Below, one piece after another: positions 33,371 through 43,768 of a stretch of DNA of 64,000 nt (the stretch's first letter is position 1; every line of letters starts with the position of its first letter). Below the pieces are notes generated by a model. That model made no database searches. It worked only from the letters and a program-made list of their open reading frames with translations, and was not told where the DNA came from. A program made the position numbers and the translations under genes. Source of the stretch: Phytophthora hibernalis. Its lineage: Eukaryota; Oomycota; Peronosporomycetes; Peronosporales; Peronosporaceae. The stretch lies in contig JAAKBF010000030.1 in assembly GCA_012656075.1 (NCBI GenBank), positions 682,001 to 746,000 on the forward strand, read 5' to 3'.

Positions 33371-33865
33371 ACATTTCATTTCTCCAACTGATCCCATACG
33401 GGTGCGGCGACCGGCGAAGGTATTCCCAGTGCCGGGCTACGCAGCGGAAGCGGTGGACTTGCAGACTAAGCAAGCTCTGAAAGACTTCCAGACTCGCACA
33501 GCCAAGGCGAAGCGCACCGCGGCAGAGTGGGCCACGGAATGGTATGCTTTCAAGACCCAATTGGTCAAGATAACTCTAAGGACTAAACGGAACGCAAGAG
33601 AGTGGAGCGAGGCAGCCTGAAACAGAAGTTAAAGCGTTTGCTGCGCCAACAGCAACGCCTCAACGAGGAAGAACTTGGGGTGGTACCCTCGGTAGACACC
33701 ATCCGAGACTTGCTCGCGGTGATGACTTTCGAGGACGTCGAAGGACCGACACGGGCTGTTCGGCTCCGCACTGCTATCTTAGAATGCAAGACCAAGCAAG
33801 CCACGCTACGGAAACAACGGGTCTTTGCGGCGGCGCAGCACTGAGCGGGCAAGACTACTCGAACC

Positions 33866-35377
33866 ATGTTCCTCTGCGTGTCCAGCAAGCACGCGGACAA
33901 CACCATAAAGAGACTGAACCCAGTGGAGGGAGCGCCAGTACGAGATGTACACGAGAAGGCGGACACATTAGCAGACGATTTGATGCCAGTGCTCCAACAA
34001 CCACGCTCGCATACGGCCGACATTGAAGAAGTGACCGACTGGATGGACGCAGCGGACCAGCCTTCACCAAGTCAGAAGGCGCTCGTAGACCCCATTACGG
34101 AGGACGATGTCACTGTAGCCATTCAGGCATGCAAGGCCGGCAAGGCGACGGGGCCCGATAGGTTGGGCAATGACTGGTACCGAAAGTACTCGGACGGATT
34201 AGTACCGATACTCACGTTTCTGTTGGCGCTATGGTACAAGGAGGGGTGCTTCCCAGATTCGTTCCTGGACGCGGACATATTCTGTTTGAAGAAGGGTGGG
34301 AATCAGAGAAATGCTCTTAACTACCTCCCACTAGCATTATTGAACACCGACTACAAGGAGCTCACGCGCATCCTAGCCTCCAGGATCAGGCCGACTCTGC
34401 CGGACAGGATACATCCTAACCAAAACGGGTTCGTCCCGGGGCGGACGATCCACGAGACACTGTACCTGTACGAGGCAGCGCAAAAGATGGTACTCGTGGA
34501 TCCGGACCAGTCGGATGCCTTAGCGCTATTGCTAGACTTCAAGAAAGCATACGATTCTCTTGATCGGCAGTATATGCTACAAGTGCTACGAAAGCATGGC
34601 TAGCCCGAGCAATTCATCAATGCTGTATGGAAATTGCACGAGGACACGCAGGTGCGTTTCCTCGCCAATGGAGGGATAACACGCAAGTTGCAGGTCACGA
34701 GCGGCATCCGACAGGGCTGCCCTCTCGCGCCCATGCTGTTCATCTTGGCGCTGGACCCGCTGCACCGAAAAATTGATAGCCATCCGGGACTCACGGGGGT
34801 GGTCATTCAATCGGACGCGGGGCACTTGGAGCTACGGGTCGCAGGGTATGCAGACGACACGGCGGTTTACCTCAGATCTTCGTCTGATTTAGAGGTGTCG
34901 CGCGACATCACGCACCGTTTCGGGAAGGCGTCTGGACTACTGCTCAATGATAACAAAACTATTGTGATTGCACTTAAAGGTGCACCTAAGAACATCACAC
35001 TGCCGAGCCCTCTCAAGTTTCAAGATGATGGAGTGGCTGGACGGTATCTTGGACTACAGGTTGACAGCCAGAGCGAGAGCGGGAGATCTTGGACGGTCGC
35101 CGACACACAGTTGAGGGCACGACTCAACTTGGCTAGCCTGAAGACCACCACCGTCGATCAACCCCTTATCGCGGCGGCGGTCATCGTGCCGAAGCTCACG
35201 TATATTGCGCAGCACGACTGGCCATCTACAGCTGTCATCAACAGCTTCAGCCGAAAATTACGCTATTATGTGTGGCATGCGTCATTTTCAGACGAGGTAG
35301 GCGGCGCACGAGCATGGCTGGATGCAGACCTTGCAGCTCTGGATCGGACGCAACGGGGATGGCGATTCCGGACTTGA
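33866..35377 (+). pseudogene. LINE reverse transcriptase with one in-frame stop
   Basis: A 504-codon frame interrupted only by TAG at 34601-34603 ('VLRKHG' stop 'PEQFINAVW'). It includes 'GKATGPDRLGNDWYRKYSD', 'CLKKGGNQRNALNYLPLA', 'NGFVPGRTIHETLYLYEA', 'LLLDFKKAYDSLDRQYM' (first catalytic Asp), 'SGIRQGCPLAPMLFILAL' and 'VAGYADDTAVYL' (the YADD box). The frame is lost at 35377 but continues in another frame with 'GMAIPDLRVEMMAMAEMAVG' (to about 35655). This is the best-preserved RT in the window. Confidence 0.88.
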
Positions 35378-36429
35378 GAGTTGAAATGATGGCGATGGCC
35401 GAAATGGCAGTAGGAAAATGGGACGTCGGAGGCATCGGGGCGCAGTACATTATCGGAGACGTACTCATTGCGCCAAAGGGCAAGATGAAGGTGCGGCAGG
35501 TGTGGGTAACGCCTAACGTGTTGGCCCATCCACCAACTGGGTGCAGGAGGCTCAGCACGATGTGGGCGACTGGAAAGAAGCTCGTCACGCAAACGGGGGC
35601 CATATCCTTCACACAGGACGCCCACACATGGTCAACGCCATGTGGATCTTGCTAGATGACTTCGAAGGTGTTGTCATTAACCGGGAGCGAGACCTGTACT
35701 ATGTGGACGGGACTCGCATGATGCGATCTCTCTACCGGCGGATGACAGATGCAACTGGCATCACGGACGGCATCCAATGCTTGGAATGGATAACGGCGGC
35801 GCAACTTGGTGACCTGCACCTCTACCACGCGGATGGTCGGATGCTACCAGCGGCCCAATAGGTCGAGGGGCTGACACGCGACGCAAACAGCGTACAGACA
35901 TATGCACGAGGGACGAGGGAGGCTGAGTTTTCGCTCTAAGTTGAGGAGGAGACGCCAAGGCGTACGACTTGATCTGGAGCCGCTCATCAGGGCGGTGTTA
36001 GCAAACTACCCATTACTATTGACACGGAGGTACGATCCGGAGGAAGTACGTTTCTTGACCACACCAGTTGATCATCCGCTCACGGCTTGAATTGATGGTG
36101 GGGGACAGCTGAAGGTGGAGGCGGGGACCGCGCTCGTCGTTAGTGAGGGGCATGTAGACAGCCACGGGACATTGACACAGGTACTCAGGCAGCGGCGGCG
36201 CCTTACGTAGCCATTCACTACGTGCACCCGCATCCATCCACATCAAGACTTGCTTGTTTGTGGATTGGGGGAGGAGGTGGCCGCACGCTCGTAAACATTA
36301 CAAGGACTACGTCGCAACTGCGTCGCGCAAGCGAGGAGATAAACAAGAGCTCGCGAGACTGGCGTGAAGCGAGTGACTCGGCTGCAGCGGGCAGGAAGAC
36401 ACTGGAGTGGAGGCGTATCCGGAAAATAT

Positions 36430-36857
36430 TAGGCCTGGGTCCCTGGGAGAGCAAGTGCTCTACAGGATGAAGGCCAGGGCGTACTCCATGTACGACATCT
36501 GCAACGAGAAACTGGGATGTCCTGATGCGGAGTGCAACACTTGATGGACGTGGACGTTTATCACGTGTTTTGGAAGTGCCCAGCGGCTGGCAAACTGAGG
36601 GCGATTTTCTCTCAAAAATGGAAACAGCTTGGCCTTCGGGAGGAGGAGGTGGAAGAGGAATGTTTTGGGTTGCGGGTCGCAAAGATTCCACATCGCTTCT
36701 GGGAGGTGGCGGCTGGCAAGAAGGATGGGATGACCAAGGGCTTCGACGACTACGTCACGCAACTAGTTGAAGGATGCTGGAGGCTTGGAGCGGCACTGTA
36801 CTTCCACGCAACCTGGCGCTGGAGAGTACAGCATTTTGATGAATTGAATGACGTCAC
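36430..36857 (+). pseudogene. LINE C-terminal zinc-finger region, truncated
   Basis: 'RIRKILGLGPWE', then 'MYDICNEKLGCPDAECNT' and 'VYHVFWKCPAAGK' give the Cys-Cys-His-Cys finger common after the RT of this family. 'FHATWRWRVQHFDELNDV' is the last LINE segment before the LTR at 36858. Confidence 0.75.
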
Positions 36858-37135
36858 TGATGGAAGGTATGGATCTTGAACGAAGCTTGAATGAAGCGGA
36901 GGGAGTGAGGACTCTGTGCGATACCGGAGCGAGGACACTTGACCACTTGAGTGGTAGGAGGAAGATTCGAAAGTGATTGATTTATTGGAGTTACTCTAAC
37001 TAGTTCGTCCAATTATTCTACTCGTCGAATCATTGGGACCGTAATCAAATTACCGTAATCAGCGTGGGTTCGGATTGGACCGGTTCGGGCTAACCGGTTC
37101 ACGGTCAATAACCGATACCAAACCGGTAACCCTCA
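36858..37135 (-). repeat. 3' LTR of copia element 2
   Basis: Read on the plus strand it starts TGATGGAAGGTATGG and ends CGGTAACCCTCA. It is repeated at 41182-41464 with scattered differences. On the minus strand it is TGAGGG...CA. A purine-rich run (GAGGGGG on the minus strand, 37136-37146) lies directly next to it as the expected polypurine tract. Confidence 0.88.
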
Positions 37136-37143
37136 ATACCCCC

Positions 37144-37790
37144 TCAATGCGAAATCCCATGAACGCCGAGAGCCGTCGTCAGATCCATGTGGCAAGGTCC
37201 CGCAAGCGCCTTCGTCATGATGTCCGCCAGCATCACAGAAGTCTCGCAATACTCGAGCTTCACTTCACCGCGCTTCACTTCGTCGCGGATGTGGTGGTAC
37301 TTGATGTCCATGTGCTTGGCGCGGCCGTGGTTCACCAGGTTCTTCGTCACCTTGATGCACGATTGTTTGTCTTCGCGGATCATGAGCTCGGGTCCCGTCT
37401 CGTTGGCGGCCACCAAAATCTCGCAAAGCAGGCGATGAATCCACTTGCCCTCTTGGATAGCCAGGCTGAGTGCGATGTATTCCCCCTCGCTCGTAGAGAG
37501 CGAAACACTTGACTGCTTCTTGCTTCCCCAGCTCACTGGCGCACCCATCAGCATGAACGCGTAGCCGGAAGTCGACTTGCGGTCCGCGAGGTCACCGGCC
37601 CAGTCCGCGTCGGGGTACCCACGAAAGTTGATCTTGTCACCCGGCTTGTAGCAGATCCCATGCGTCTTAGTGCCTTGCAGGTAGCGAAAGATGCGCTTGA
37701 CCACAACCCAATGCTCTTCTTGGGGTTCTCCATGAAGCGCGACACATAGCCCACAGCGTAGGCGATATCCGGGCGCGTGGCATTAGGGCA
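37144..37790 (-). pseudogene. Copia element 2 RNase H
   Basis: 'YPDADWAGDLADRKSTSGYA' (first Asp), 'SVSLSTSEGEYIALSLAIQE' (Glu), 'IREDKQSCIKVTKN' and 'HMDIKYHHIRDEV' are typical Ty1/copia RNase H blocks. Frame 37144-37704; a frameshift near 37705-37790 separates it from the RT C-terminus. Confidence 0.9.
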
Positions 37791-38747
37791 CCAACAGCTT
37801 CACGAAACGGAGCGTTCACCTTGGTCGCAGCGTCGCTTGGAACCAGTCGAGAGCTCATGTCGACGGGACTGTCCACGGCCTTGCACTCGTCCATGCCAAA
37901 GCGCTTGAGAATGTCATCCACATAACGCCGCTGGAACATGGTTACGCTGCCATCCGGGCCGTCCACCAACTCGATCCCAAGAACAAACGCGCACTTGCCG
38001 CTGTCAGTCATCTCGAAGCGCGTTTTTAAGTCACTCTTGGTACGTGCGATCAACTCGGCCGAACTTCAGGTCATCAACACGTCGTCCACGTACACCAGCA
38101 CGAGCACACAGTGACCATCTTCAACCTTGATGTAGAGGCACGCGTCGAAGGCCGAAACTTGGAAGCCGATAGAGCACACGAATTCGTTGAACGTCTCGTT
38201 CCACACTCGCGAAGCTTGCTTGAGACCGTAAATTGCTTTCACCAATTCCAGGCAATCAAAGTCGCCGTCCAGCTCGACCCCTTCTGGCACCACGCAGTAC
38301 ATGACTTCCTTCATCACTCCGTAGAGGAATGCCGTCACTACGTCCAGTTGGTCGAGCGGCCAGTCAAAGTACTTCGCAATAGCAATGACCATGCGTAGCG
38401 TCGTACTTTGACTGGCCGTTCGTGTACTTGACCACGGGCGAAAACGTCTCCGTGTAGTCGATGCCGTACTTCTGCTTGAAACCCTTGGCCACGAGGCGCG
38501 CCTTGTACTTCTCGATCGATCCGTCCGCTTTACGCTTGATCTTGAATACCCACTTGGTACCGATGGCGCGTTGTCCGTTGGGCAACTTGGCAGCACGAAA
38601 CACACCACGAAGTCGCATCGACTTGAGTTCTGCACGAATCGCCTTGCGCCAATGCACTTGATCAGGACCGTTGACCGCCTCTTGGAATGCCTTCGGCTCT
38701 GATAGATCTGTTGCTTCAACGGTATTAACACTTACACGCCAAAACAC
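37791..38747 (-). pseudogene. Copia element 2 reverse transcriptase
   Basis: 'GTKWVFKIKRKADGSIEKYK', 'DYTETFSPVVKYTN', then a frameshift near 38400, then 'LDVVTAFLYGVMKEVMY' (Asp), 'IYGLKQASRVWNETF' and 'LVYVDDVLMT' (YVDD box). A TGA at 38066-38068 directly follows the YVDD motif in the same frame that resumes with 'ARTKSDLKTRFEMTDSGKCA'. It is inactive as read. Confidence 0.9.
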
Positions 38748-38894
38748 AGGGGAGTCGACTCTTCATCTTGGTCACCAGACTTTTCTTCTTCGTCGGCGTC
38801 CGCTCGGCGTGAAGAGGAGTCGACCGGCGAACTTGCTTCTTCCAATCCAGGCCGATGACGCATAGTGCGCGGTCTACTGGTAGCTTCATCTTCG

Positions 38895-39660
38895 TCACTT
38901 GGGCGACTCTTGCGTTTCCCGCCTGCTTGTACTCCGTCTGGCGAGGTCCGTCATCGTCGATGTGAGGTCCAGGTCATCGACATCTTCATCGGAAATCCGC
39001 GGCGAAAGTCCACAGGTCGACTCATCGAAGTTGACATCGCGACTGATGACCACCTGCCCCGCCTCGATGTCATAGAGTCGATACGCCTTGGACACTTCTT
39101 CGTAGCCCAATAATATTCCGGCGTGAGGCTTGGGATCCCACTTGAGTCGCTTCTCCTTCGGAGTCAAAATGTACGTCCGACAGCCGAACACACGCATGTG
39201 CTTCACACTCGGCTTGGACTTGTACACGACCTCGAACGGAGTCTTATGCTCGATCTTGGGTGATGGCAGGCGGTTCTTCACGTAGATGGCCGTCATCGCC
39301 GCCTCAGCCCAGAAACACTTGTCCAGCTTGGCATGGTGCAACATACTGCGGCCGATCGTGACGATGGTCCGGATGGCGCGCTCTGCCGTGCCGTTGGTCT
39401 GGTGCGCATACGGAACCGTGGTTTGCTGCTCGATGCCTTCGTCTTCGTAGAAGGTCTTGAGCGAGTTGGTCGCAAACTCACGAGCTCCGTCATGCCGCAC
39501 AAACTTGACCTTCTTGCCGAACTGCGTTTGCACTTTCATGATGTACGTCTTGATGCAGTCTTCGCTCTCCGACTTGGCACGCAGACACAAACCCTTCATT
39601 CATCCGCTGGCTTCATCCACAATCAACAGCAGATACTTGCTGCCGCCAGGCGAGTTTTCT
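38895..39660 (-). pseudogene. Copia element 2 integrase core and C-terminus
   Basis: 'VKFVRHDGAREFATNSLKTF' (second catalytic Asp) and 'VPYAHQTNGTAERAIRTIV' (catalytic Glu), followed by 'FGCRTYILTPKEKRLKWDPK' and 'GILLGYEEVSKAYRLYD', which are typical copia integrase C-terminal blocks. The first Asp ('LLHFDICGP') lies upstream in another frame, so there is a frameshift near 39600-39660. Confidence 0.88.
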
Positions 39661-40021
39661 CCATGGGTCCGCAGATGTCGAAGTGGAGTAGTTCGAACGT
39701 GTCGTAATGGCGCTTGTCACGGTTGCTTGGGAACGGTTTTTGGACCATCTTCCCTTGCTGGCAACCCCGACACATGCTTGGTCCACACGACTTGGAGGGT
39801 GCCTTCGCGTCCTTGATCATGTTGTTGTTGACCATCTTGCGAAGCACCTCGACCGGAGTGTGACCCATGCGCGCGTGCAGGTCGACAGTCTTTCCTCCTG
39901 TCGCCGCATTCGCCGATCGCTCAGGCGTGCGAAACCAGTAAAGTCCATCCACGAGATCCGCCGTCGCCATCACTTGGTTGGAGCCCTTGCGTGAAACGTG
40001 CATTTCGGTGCCGTCAAACAC
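39623..40021 (-). pseudogene. Copia element 2 pre-integrase zinc domain
   Basis: 'DLHARMGHTPVEVLRKMV' (His pair) and 'CRGCQQGKMVQKPFP' (Cys pair) form the HHCC domain. 'DTFELLHFDICGPMEK' begins the integrase core. A frameshift near 40050 separates it from gag-protease. Confidence 0.88.
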
Positions 40022-41161
40022 GACTTGGAACTTGCCGTGCTTGTTGTTTTGATCTGCGGCACCGAGAGCAGATTCTTGCTCATGTCCGGCACGTACAGCG
40101 CGATCTTGATCTCGATCTCGCGCTCGTCGCCGTTGGGCAGAACCACTCGTTCCACGATGGTTCCCACACCCTTGATGGCCGCTTTGTTGCCGTCGGCCAC
40201 CGAAACTCCATCTTCATCTCGCTCAATCAAGTGAGCGAACTTGGACTTGTTATTGCAGATGTGGTGCGTTGCGCCGCTGTCGACCGCCCACATCCCGGAC
40301 ACATTCTTGCCCGTCGAAACTCCACACTCCAGGGAAACCGCGAATGCCACTCGATCGTAGTCGTAGTCGTCGCTGTCGTTTCTCCACTGGATGTTGTTGG
40401 CCCTGCGTCCACGGCCATTGTCATTGCCGCCGCGTCTTGGCCCTCGGTTTTCATCCTTCTGCTTGGTCCAGCACTTGTCAACCGTGTGCCCCAATTTCCC
40501 GCAGTACGTGCACTGGCGAGACTCTCGGTCGGTCGTGAGCGCTTTGGCCGCGTCTTCCGTTTTCACCGTCGCCGTCTTCTCGCCTTGCCGCTTGATGTGC
40601 TCGTTCGTGAGCACCTTCACAACGTCTTGCGTGCGTAGCTCTGCTATGCTCATCTCCAGGTTCAGTACGACGTTCTCGTAGCTCTTGGGGAGACTGCGCA
40701 ACAAGCAGATCGCCACGTCTTCATCCTCCATCTTGGCGCCGATGCTGCTGAGCTTGGCGCTGATGTTGAGGACCTCATTGCAGTGATGCAAGACATTCCC
40801 GCCTTCCGACATCTCCATGCTGAAGAGCTGCCGCTTCAAGTAGATGCGACCAGCCTTCTGCGATCCTCCGTACAGCGTCTTCAGGCGCGACCACGCCACC
40901 CACGCTTCCTCGCAGTCGTCGACCACATGGTGGTAGTCCGCGTCCTTGTGGAGCAGCATCAGTCCGAACGCGATGTTGCTCGACTTGACGTAGTCGTCCT
41001 TGGCCCGCGAGTCCGTGAAGCTTGGCGTCGTCTCCCGGTTCACGACTTGCCACACCGACTTGGTCAGGAACACGCCACGCATGTAGCGGTTCCACGCGCG
41101 TAGTTGTCTCCGTTGAACTTGTCGATGGAGACCTTGGTGGAGGCATCGTGGGCAGAGGACA
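39970..41161 (-). pseudogene. Copia element 2 gag and protease
   Basis: The start codon at 41161 opens 'MSSAHDASTKVSIDKFNGDN'. A one-base shift near 41098-41102 precedes the long frame (41082-39970). This carries the UBN2-like Gag, a CCHC knuckle ('CTYCGKLGHTVDKC', CX2CX4HX4C) and the protease box 'MWAVDSGATHHICNN', followed by 'LYVPDMSKNLLSVPQI'. Typical copia Gag-PR order. Confidence 0.9.
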
Positions 41162-41181
41162 TGGTGCTTGGGCTAATAACC

Positions 41182-41464
41182 TGATGGAAGGTATGGATCT
41201 TGGACACCGTAAAACTTGACTAAGCGGAGGGAGGGCAGCACTCTGGATAAGACCGGAGCGAGAACATTTGACCACTTGAGGGGAAGAAGGAAGATTCGAA
41301 AGTGATTGATTTATCGGAGTTACTCTAACTAGTTCGTCAAATCATTCTACTCGTCCAATCATGGGGACCGTAATCAACTTACCGTAATCAGCGTGGGTTC
41401 GGATTGGACCGGTTCGGGTTGACCGGTTCACAGTTAATAACCGATACCAAACCGGTAACCCTCA
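41182..41464 (-). repeat. 5' LTR of copia element 2
   Basis: Second copy of the LTR at 36858-37135. Several substitutions and small indels between the two are visible by eye (for example CTTGAACGAAGC versus CTTGGACACCGT), indicating an old insertion or a recombinant pair. Confidence 0.88.
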
Positions 41465-42869
41465 ATACTTTTATTAAAATAATTATATAATCTGAAGAAA
41501 TTACGTTACCAGGTCTCTCCTTTGTTTCAAAATTAATTTTGGGTTTTCTTTAGTTTAAGCTTTGTTATCGACCTCGGTACCCTCCCGGGCGACACCATTT
41601 TTCTATCCATAGTACAGTAAACCGGTGAAATGGTAATGGGCGGTCGCGTGGTCAGCGACGAAGCACTGAGCCAGGGCGGAAGACAGCGCAGGATAGAGCA
41701 GGATGGCGGCTAGAACGGCGAGGACAGCGCAGGACAGATGAAGACGGCGGCGAGGGCGTTGAAGGCAGCTGATGGCTGACGGGTCGTGTGGCATGGGTTG
41801 ACGCGCCCGCACGAAGTGAACCCGGATGCTACCCCACGCAAGACATCAGCACGACGGGTTCGAGTCCGATTCTACATGAACTTGCCCGCTCAAGCGGCAG
41901 TGGTGAGAAGAGAGAGGAAAGCAACTAGAACAGCTTGCTGAGGTTGTGCAGACCTAGACCTGGTCAAACAAAACCGACCCCGCACACGACATCAGCACGA
42001 TGGGTTCAGAAGATCGCACGTCAGTGAAGGGACGTGCAGGAGGGACGACCAAGACCGAGGAGCAGCAGAAAGCCAAGGATAGCGGAGAGGCGACATTGGA
42101 TCCAAGATGAGGTGTCGGCAGTGAACCCACTGAGCCACATGCGAGTGTAGGGCAGTGGAGCAGCTCACTCTAAAAGATTCGCGGTGAAGCACACAGAGCT
42201 CACCAGCAGGAACAGAAGCAGCAGGAATTTGTTGCTCGATCTAACGACTAAATACGACAAGCAGAAGTAGTGCAGAGTTCTTGGCGTGGCGCTTGAGTGT
42301 CTGGCAGACGGGTACCAGCAGCCCCGTGAGATCGCAGGTATCAGCAGTCCTTGACGCAGGCGGAGTGAAAGAGCAAGAGAGGGTATTGTATGCCCCGGTA
42401 ACCAACCCGGGATTGCATAAGTCCCCGGTATCAAGTCCCCATCACACTCCCTGGCGAACACTCGGTGAGGCATCAAGTCAGCCACACCACTTCCTAAGGA
42501 GAAGTCGGCCACCAGCGGCCCTACATATTTCGCGTGTAGCTAGTCGTAGGATTTAGGGGCAGTTGGTGACCGTAGCCACCAGACACCGTCTTTGCGGCCG
42601 AGGGCAGGACTGGCGTACTCCTGAAAAGGGCAAGAACGAACGCGACAGATTACTGTATGTATTGGAGATTTTCGCGTTAGAAAAATATCAACGCCGTCAT
42701 CCGGACCAACACAATAATTAAACAGTAAGCTTAGGTGAAATACAGCACTTCAATTGTAACATCACCCCAGTTGTATTAGCGTACGAAACTGCACAATAGC
42801 TCAGCGTATGGATCCTACCACTCGGTGGAACAGCTAATAGGCTCCAAAGTTGGGGCAATGGTAGCGGCA
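41465..42869. other. Gene-free region with MITE-like ends
   Basis: No coding region recognised. CTATCCATAGTACAGTA at about 41604-41620 and TACTGTATGTATTGGAGATTTTCGCGTTAGAAAAATAT at about 42653-42691 resemble the ends of the small element at 16350-16560, so 41600-42690 may be a longer, non-autonomous member of that family. A GGTTCGAGTCC box near 41857 is not part of a foldable tRNA. Confidence 0.35.
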
Positions 42870-43715
42870 TCAGTCGGTGCCGATGTGGAGCTTCCGTCGG
42901 CTCCGTCGTTGGGACTTCGGTCGGTGCCGTCGTGGGAGCGTCAGTCGGAGCCGAGGTGGGCGCAACGGTCGGAGCTTCTGTTGGTGCCGTCGTGGAGCTT
43001 CGGTGGGCGCGGTGGTAGGAGCTTCGGTCGGTGCCAAGGTCGGAACTTCGGTCGGTGCCGTCGTGGGAGCTTCGGTGGGATCGGCGGTAGGAGCTTCGGT
43101 CGGTGCCAAGGTCGGAACTTCGGTCGGTGCCGTCGTGGGAGCTTCGGTGGGATCGGCGGTAGGAGCTTCGGTCGGTGCCAAGGTAGGAGCTTCCGTCGGT
43201 GTCAAGGTCGGAGCTTCGGTCGGTGCCAAGGTGGGAGCTTCCGTCGGTGCCAAGGTGGGCTCTTCAGTCGGTGCCGTCGTGGGAGCTTCGGTCGGAGCTT
43301 CGGTAGGAGCTTCGGTGGGCGCAACGGTAGGAGCTTCGGTGGGCGGAGCCGTGGTGGCGGTCAGAGTATCGCACACCGACTCGAAGGTCGAGCCGAGCTG
43401 GTACACGTTCATGACGGCTCCGCTGGTGGGGATGGTCAGGTCGCAGTCGGGAGGATTCAAAGCAAGCACCGCCACAACCAGGTCATGGCACGCCTGTACA
43501 CCGCACAAGCTGACGCGCTCCGTGTTCGAGGGCAGGGAAGTGGAATACAGCATGCTGTAGCCCGAGGCACTCCCACAGTTATTGAACGATGAGCTCGCGA
43601 GCAGGCCAGCCAGCCTCACGTAGGCAACAGCCTGCTGAGAGGAGGAGCAGGCGGCGGCATCTGCAGAGCACACGGAAGCGGCGGCAGCGGCGACGAAGGC
43701 GAAATACGTGTTCAT
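42870..43715 (-). pseudogene. Elicitin-like protein with PTEAPT-type repeat tail, frameshifted near the 3' end
   Basis: ATG at 43715. 20-residue signal (ending CSADA), then an elicitin domain with cysteines spaced 3/27/51/56/71/95 and 'LNPPDCDLTIPTSG'. It is divergent from the canonical set ('QQAVAYVRLAGLLASSSFNN'), suggesting an elicitin-like (ELL) subfamily. From residue ~125 the protein is a Thr/Pro/Ala/Glu repeat, likely a cell-wall-anchored or O-glycosylated stalk. One base missing from a GGG tract near 42993-42996 throws the frame into a basic tail ending at 42870, and a second loss of the same kind sits near 42885-42890. The PT-rich pattern continues in the alternative frames. Either a damaged gene or homopolymer consensus errors; no GPI signal is confirmed. 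Confidence 0.85.
42888..43360. repeat. Coding minisatellite of the PTEAPT tail
   Basis: 12-base units encoding variants of Ala-Pro-Thr-Glu/Leu/Thr. A 72-base block (24 codons) is tandemly duplicated: about 43019-43090 repeated at about 43091-43162. Confidence 0.85.
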
Positions 43716-43752
43716 TGTCTCTTGTTGTAAGAGGAGGTTGGAGATGCACGAA

Positions 43753-43768
43753 GCAAATGGGGGAATGC
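43753..43768 (-). promoter_or_regulatory. Core promoter-like element of the repeat-tailed elicitin gene
   Basis: Minus-strand GCATTCCCCCATTTGC, close to the initiator plus FPR pattern (CATTTGC), about 40-50 bases before the ATG at 43715. Confidence 0.6.

Larger units (their letters stand above)
28560..36857 (+). mobile_element. LINE copy 3 (nearly full length, inserted in copia element 1, cut by copia element 2)
   Basis: ORF1, OTU-like region, endonuclease, RT and the C-terminal zinc finger are in order over 8.3 kb. It begins inside the pre-integrase region of copia element 1 and ends abruptly at 36857, where a copia LTR starts; the RNase H expected after the finger is missing. It is the least decayed of the three LINEs but still carries many stops. 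Confidence 0.85.
36858..41464 (-). mobile_element. Ty1/copia element 2 (two LTRs, decayed polyprotein)
   Basis: Minus-strand element of about 4.6 kb, with gag, protease, integrase, RT and RNase H in Ty1/copia order (integrase before RT). A primer-binding candidate (GGTTATTAGCCC, near 41168-41180 on the minus strand) follows the 5' LTR and resembles the half-tRNA-iMet sites used by copia elements. No matching target-site duplication was found (5 bases before 36858 GTCAC, after 41464 ATACT). Confidence 0.9.

Noticed and set aside
41840..41900. GGTTCGAGTCC box resembling a tRNA B box
   Set aside because: The T-stem does not pair properly and no acceptor stem, D-arm or A box is found at the right distance. 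A tRNA-derived SINE remains possible but unsupported.
42888..43360. Regular short repeats that could suggest a CRISPR array
   Set aside because: A coding minisatellite in a secreted protein gene with no unique spacers, in a eukaryotic genome.
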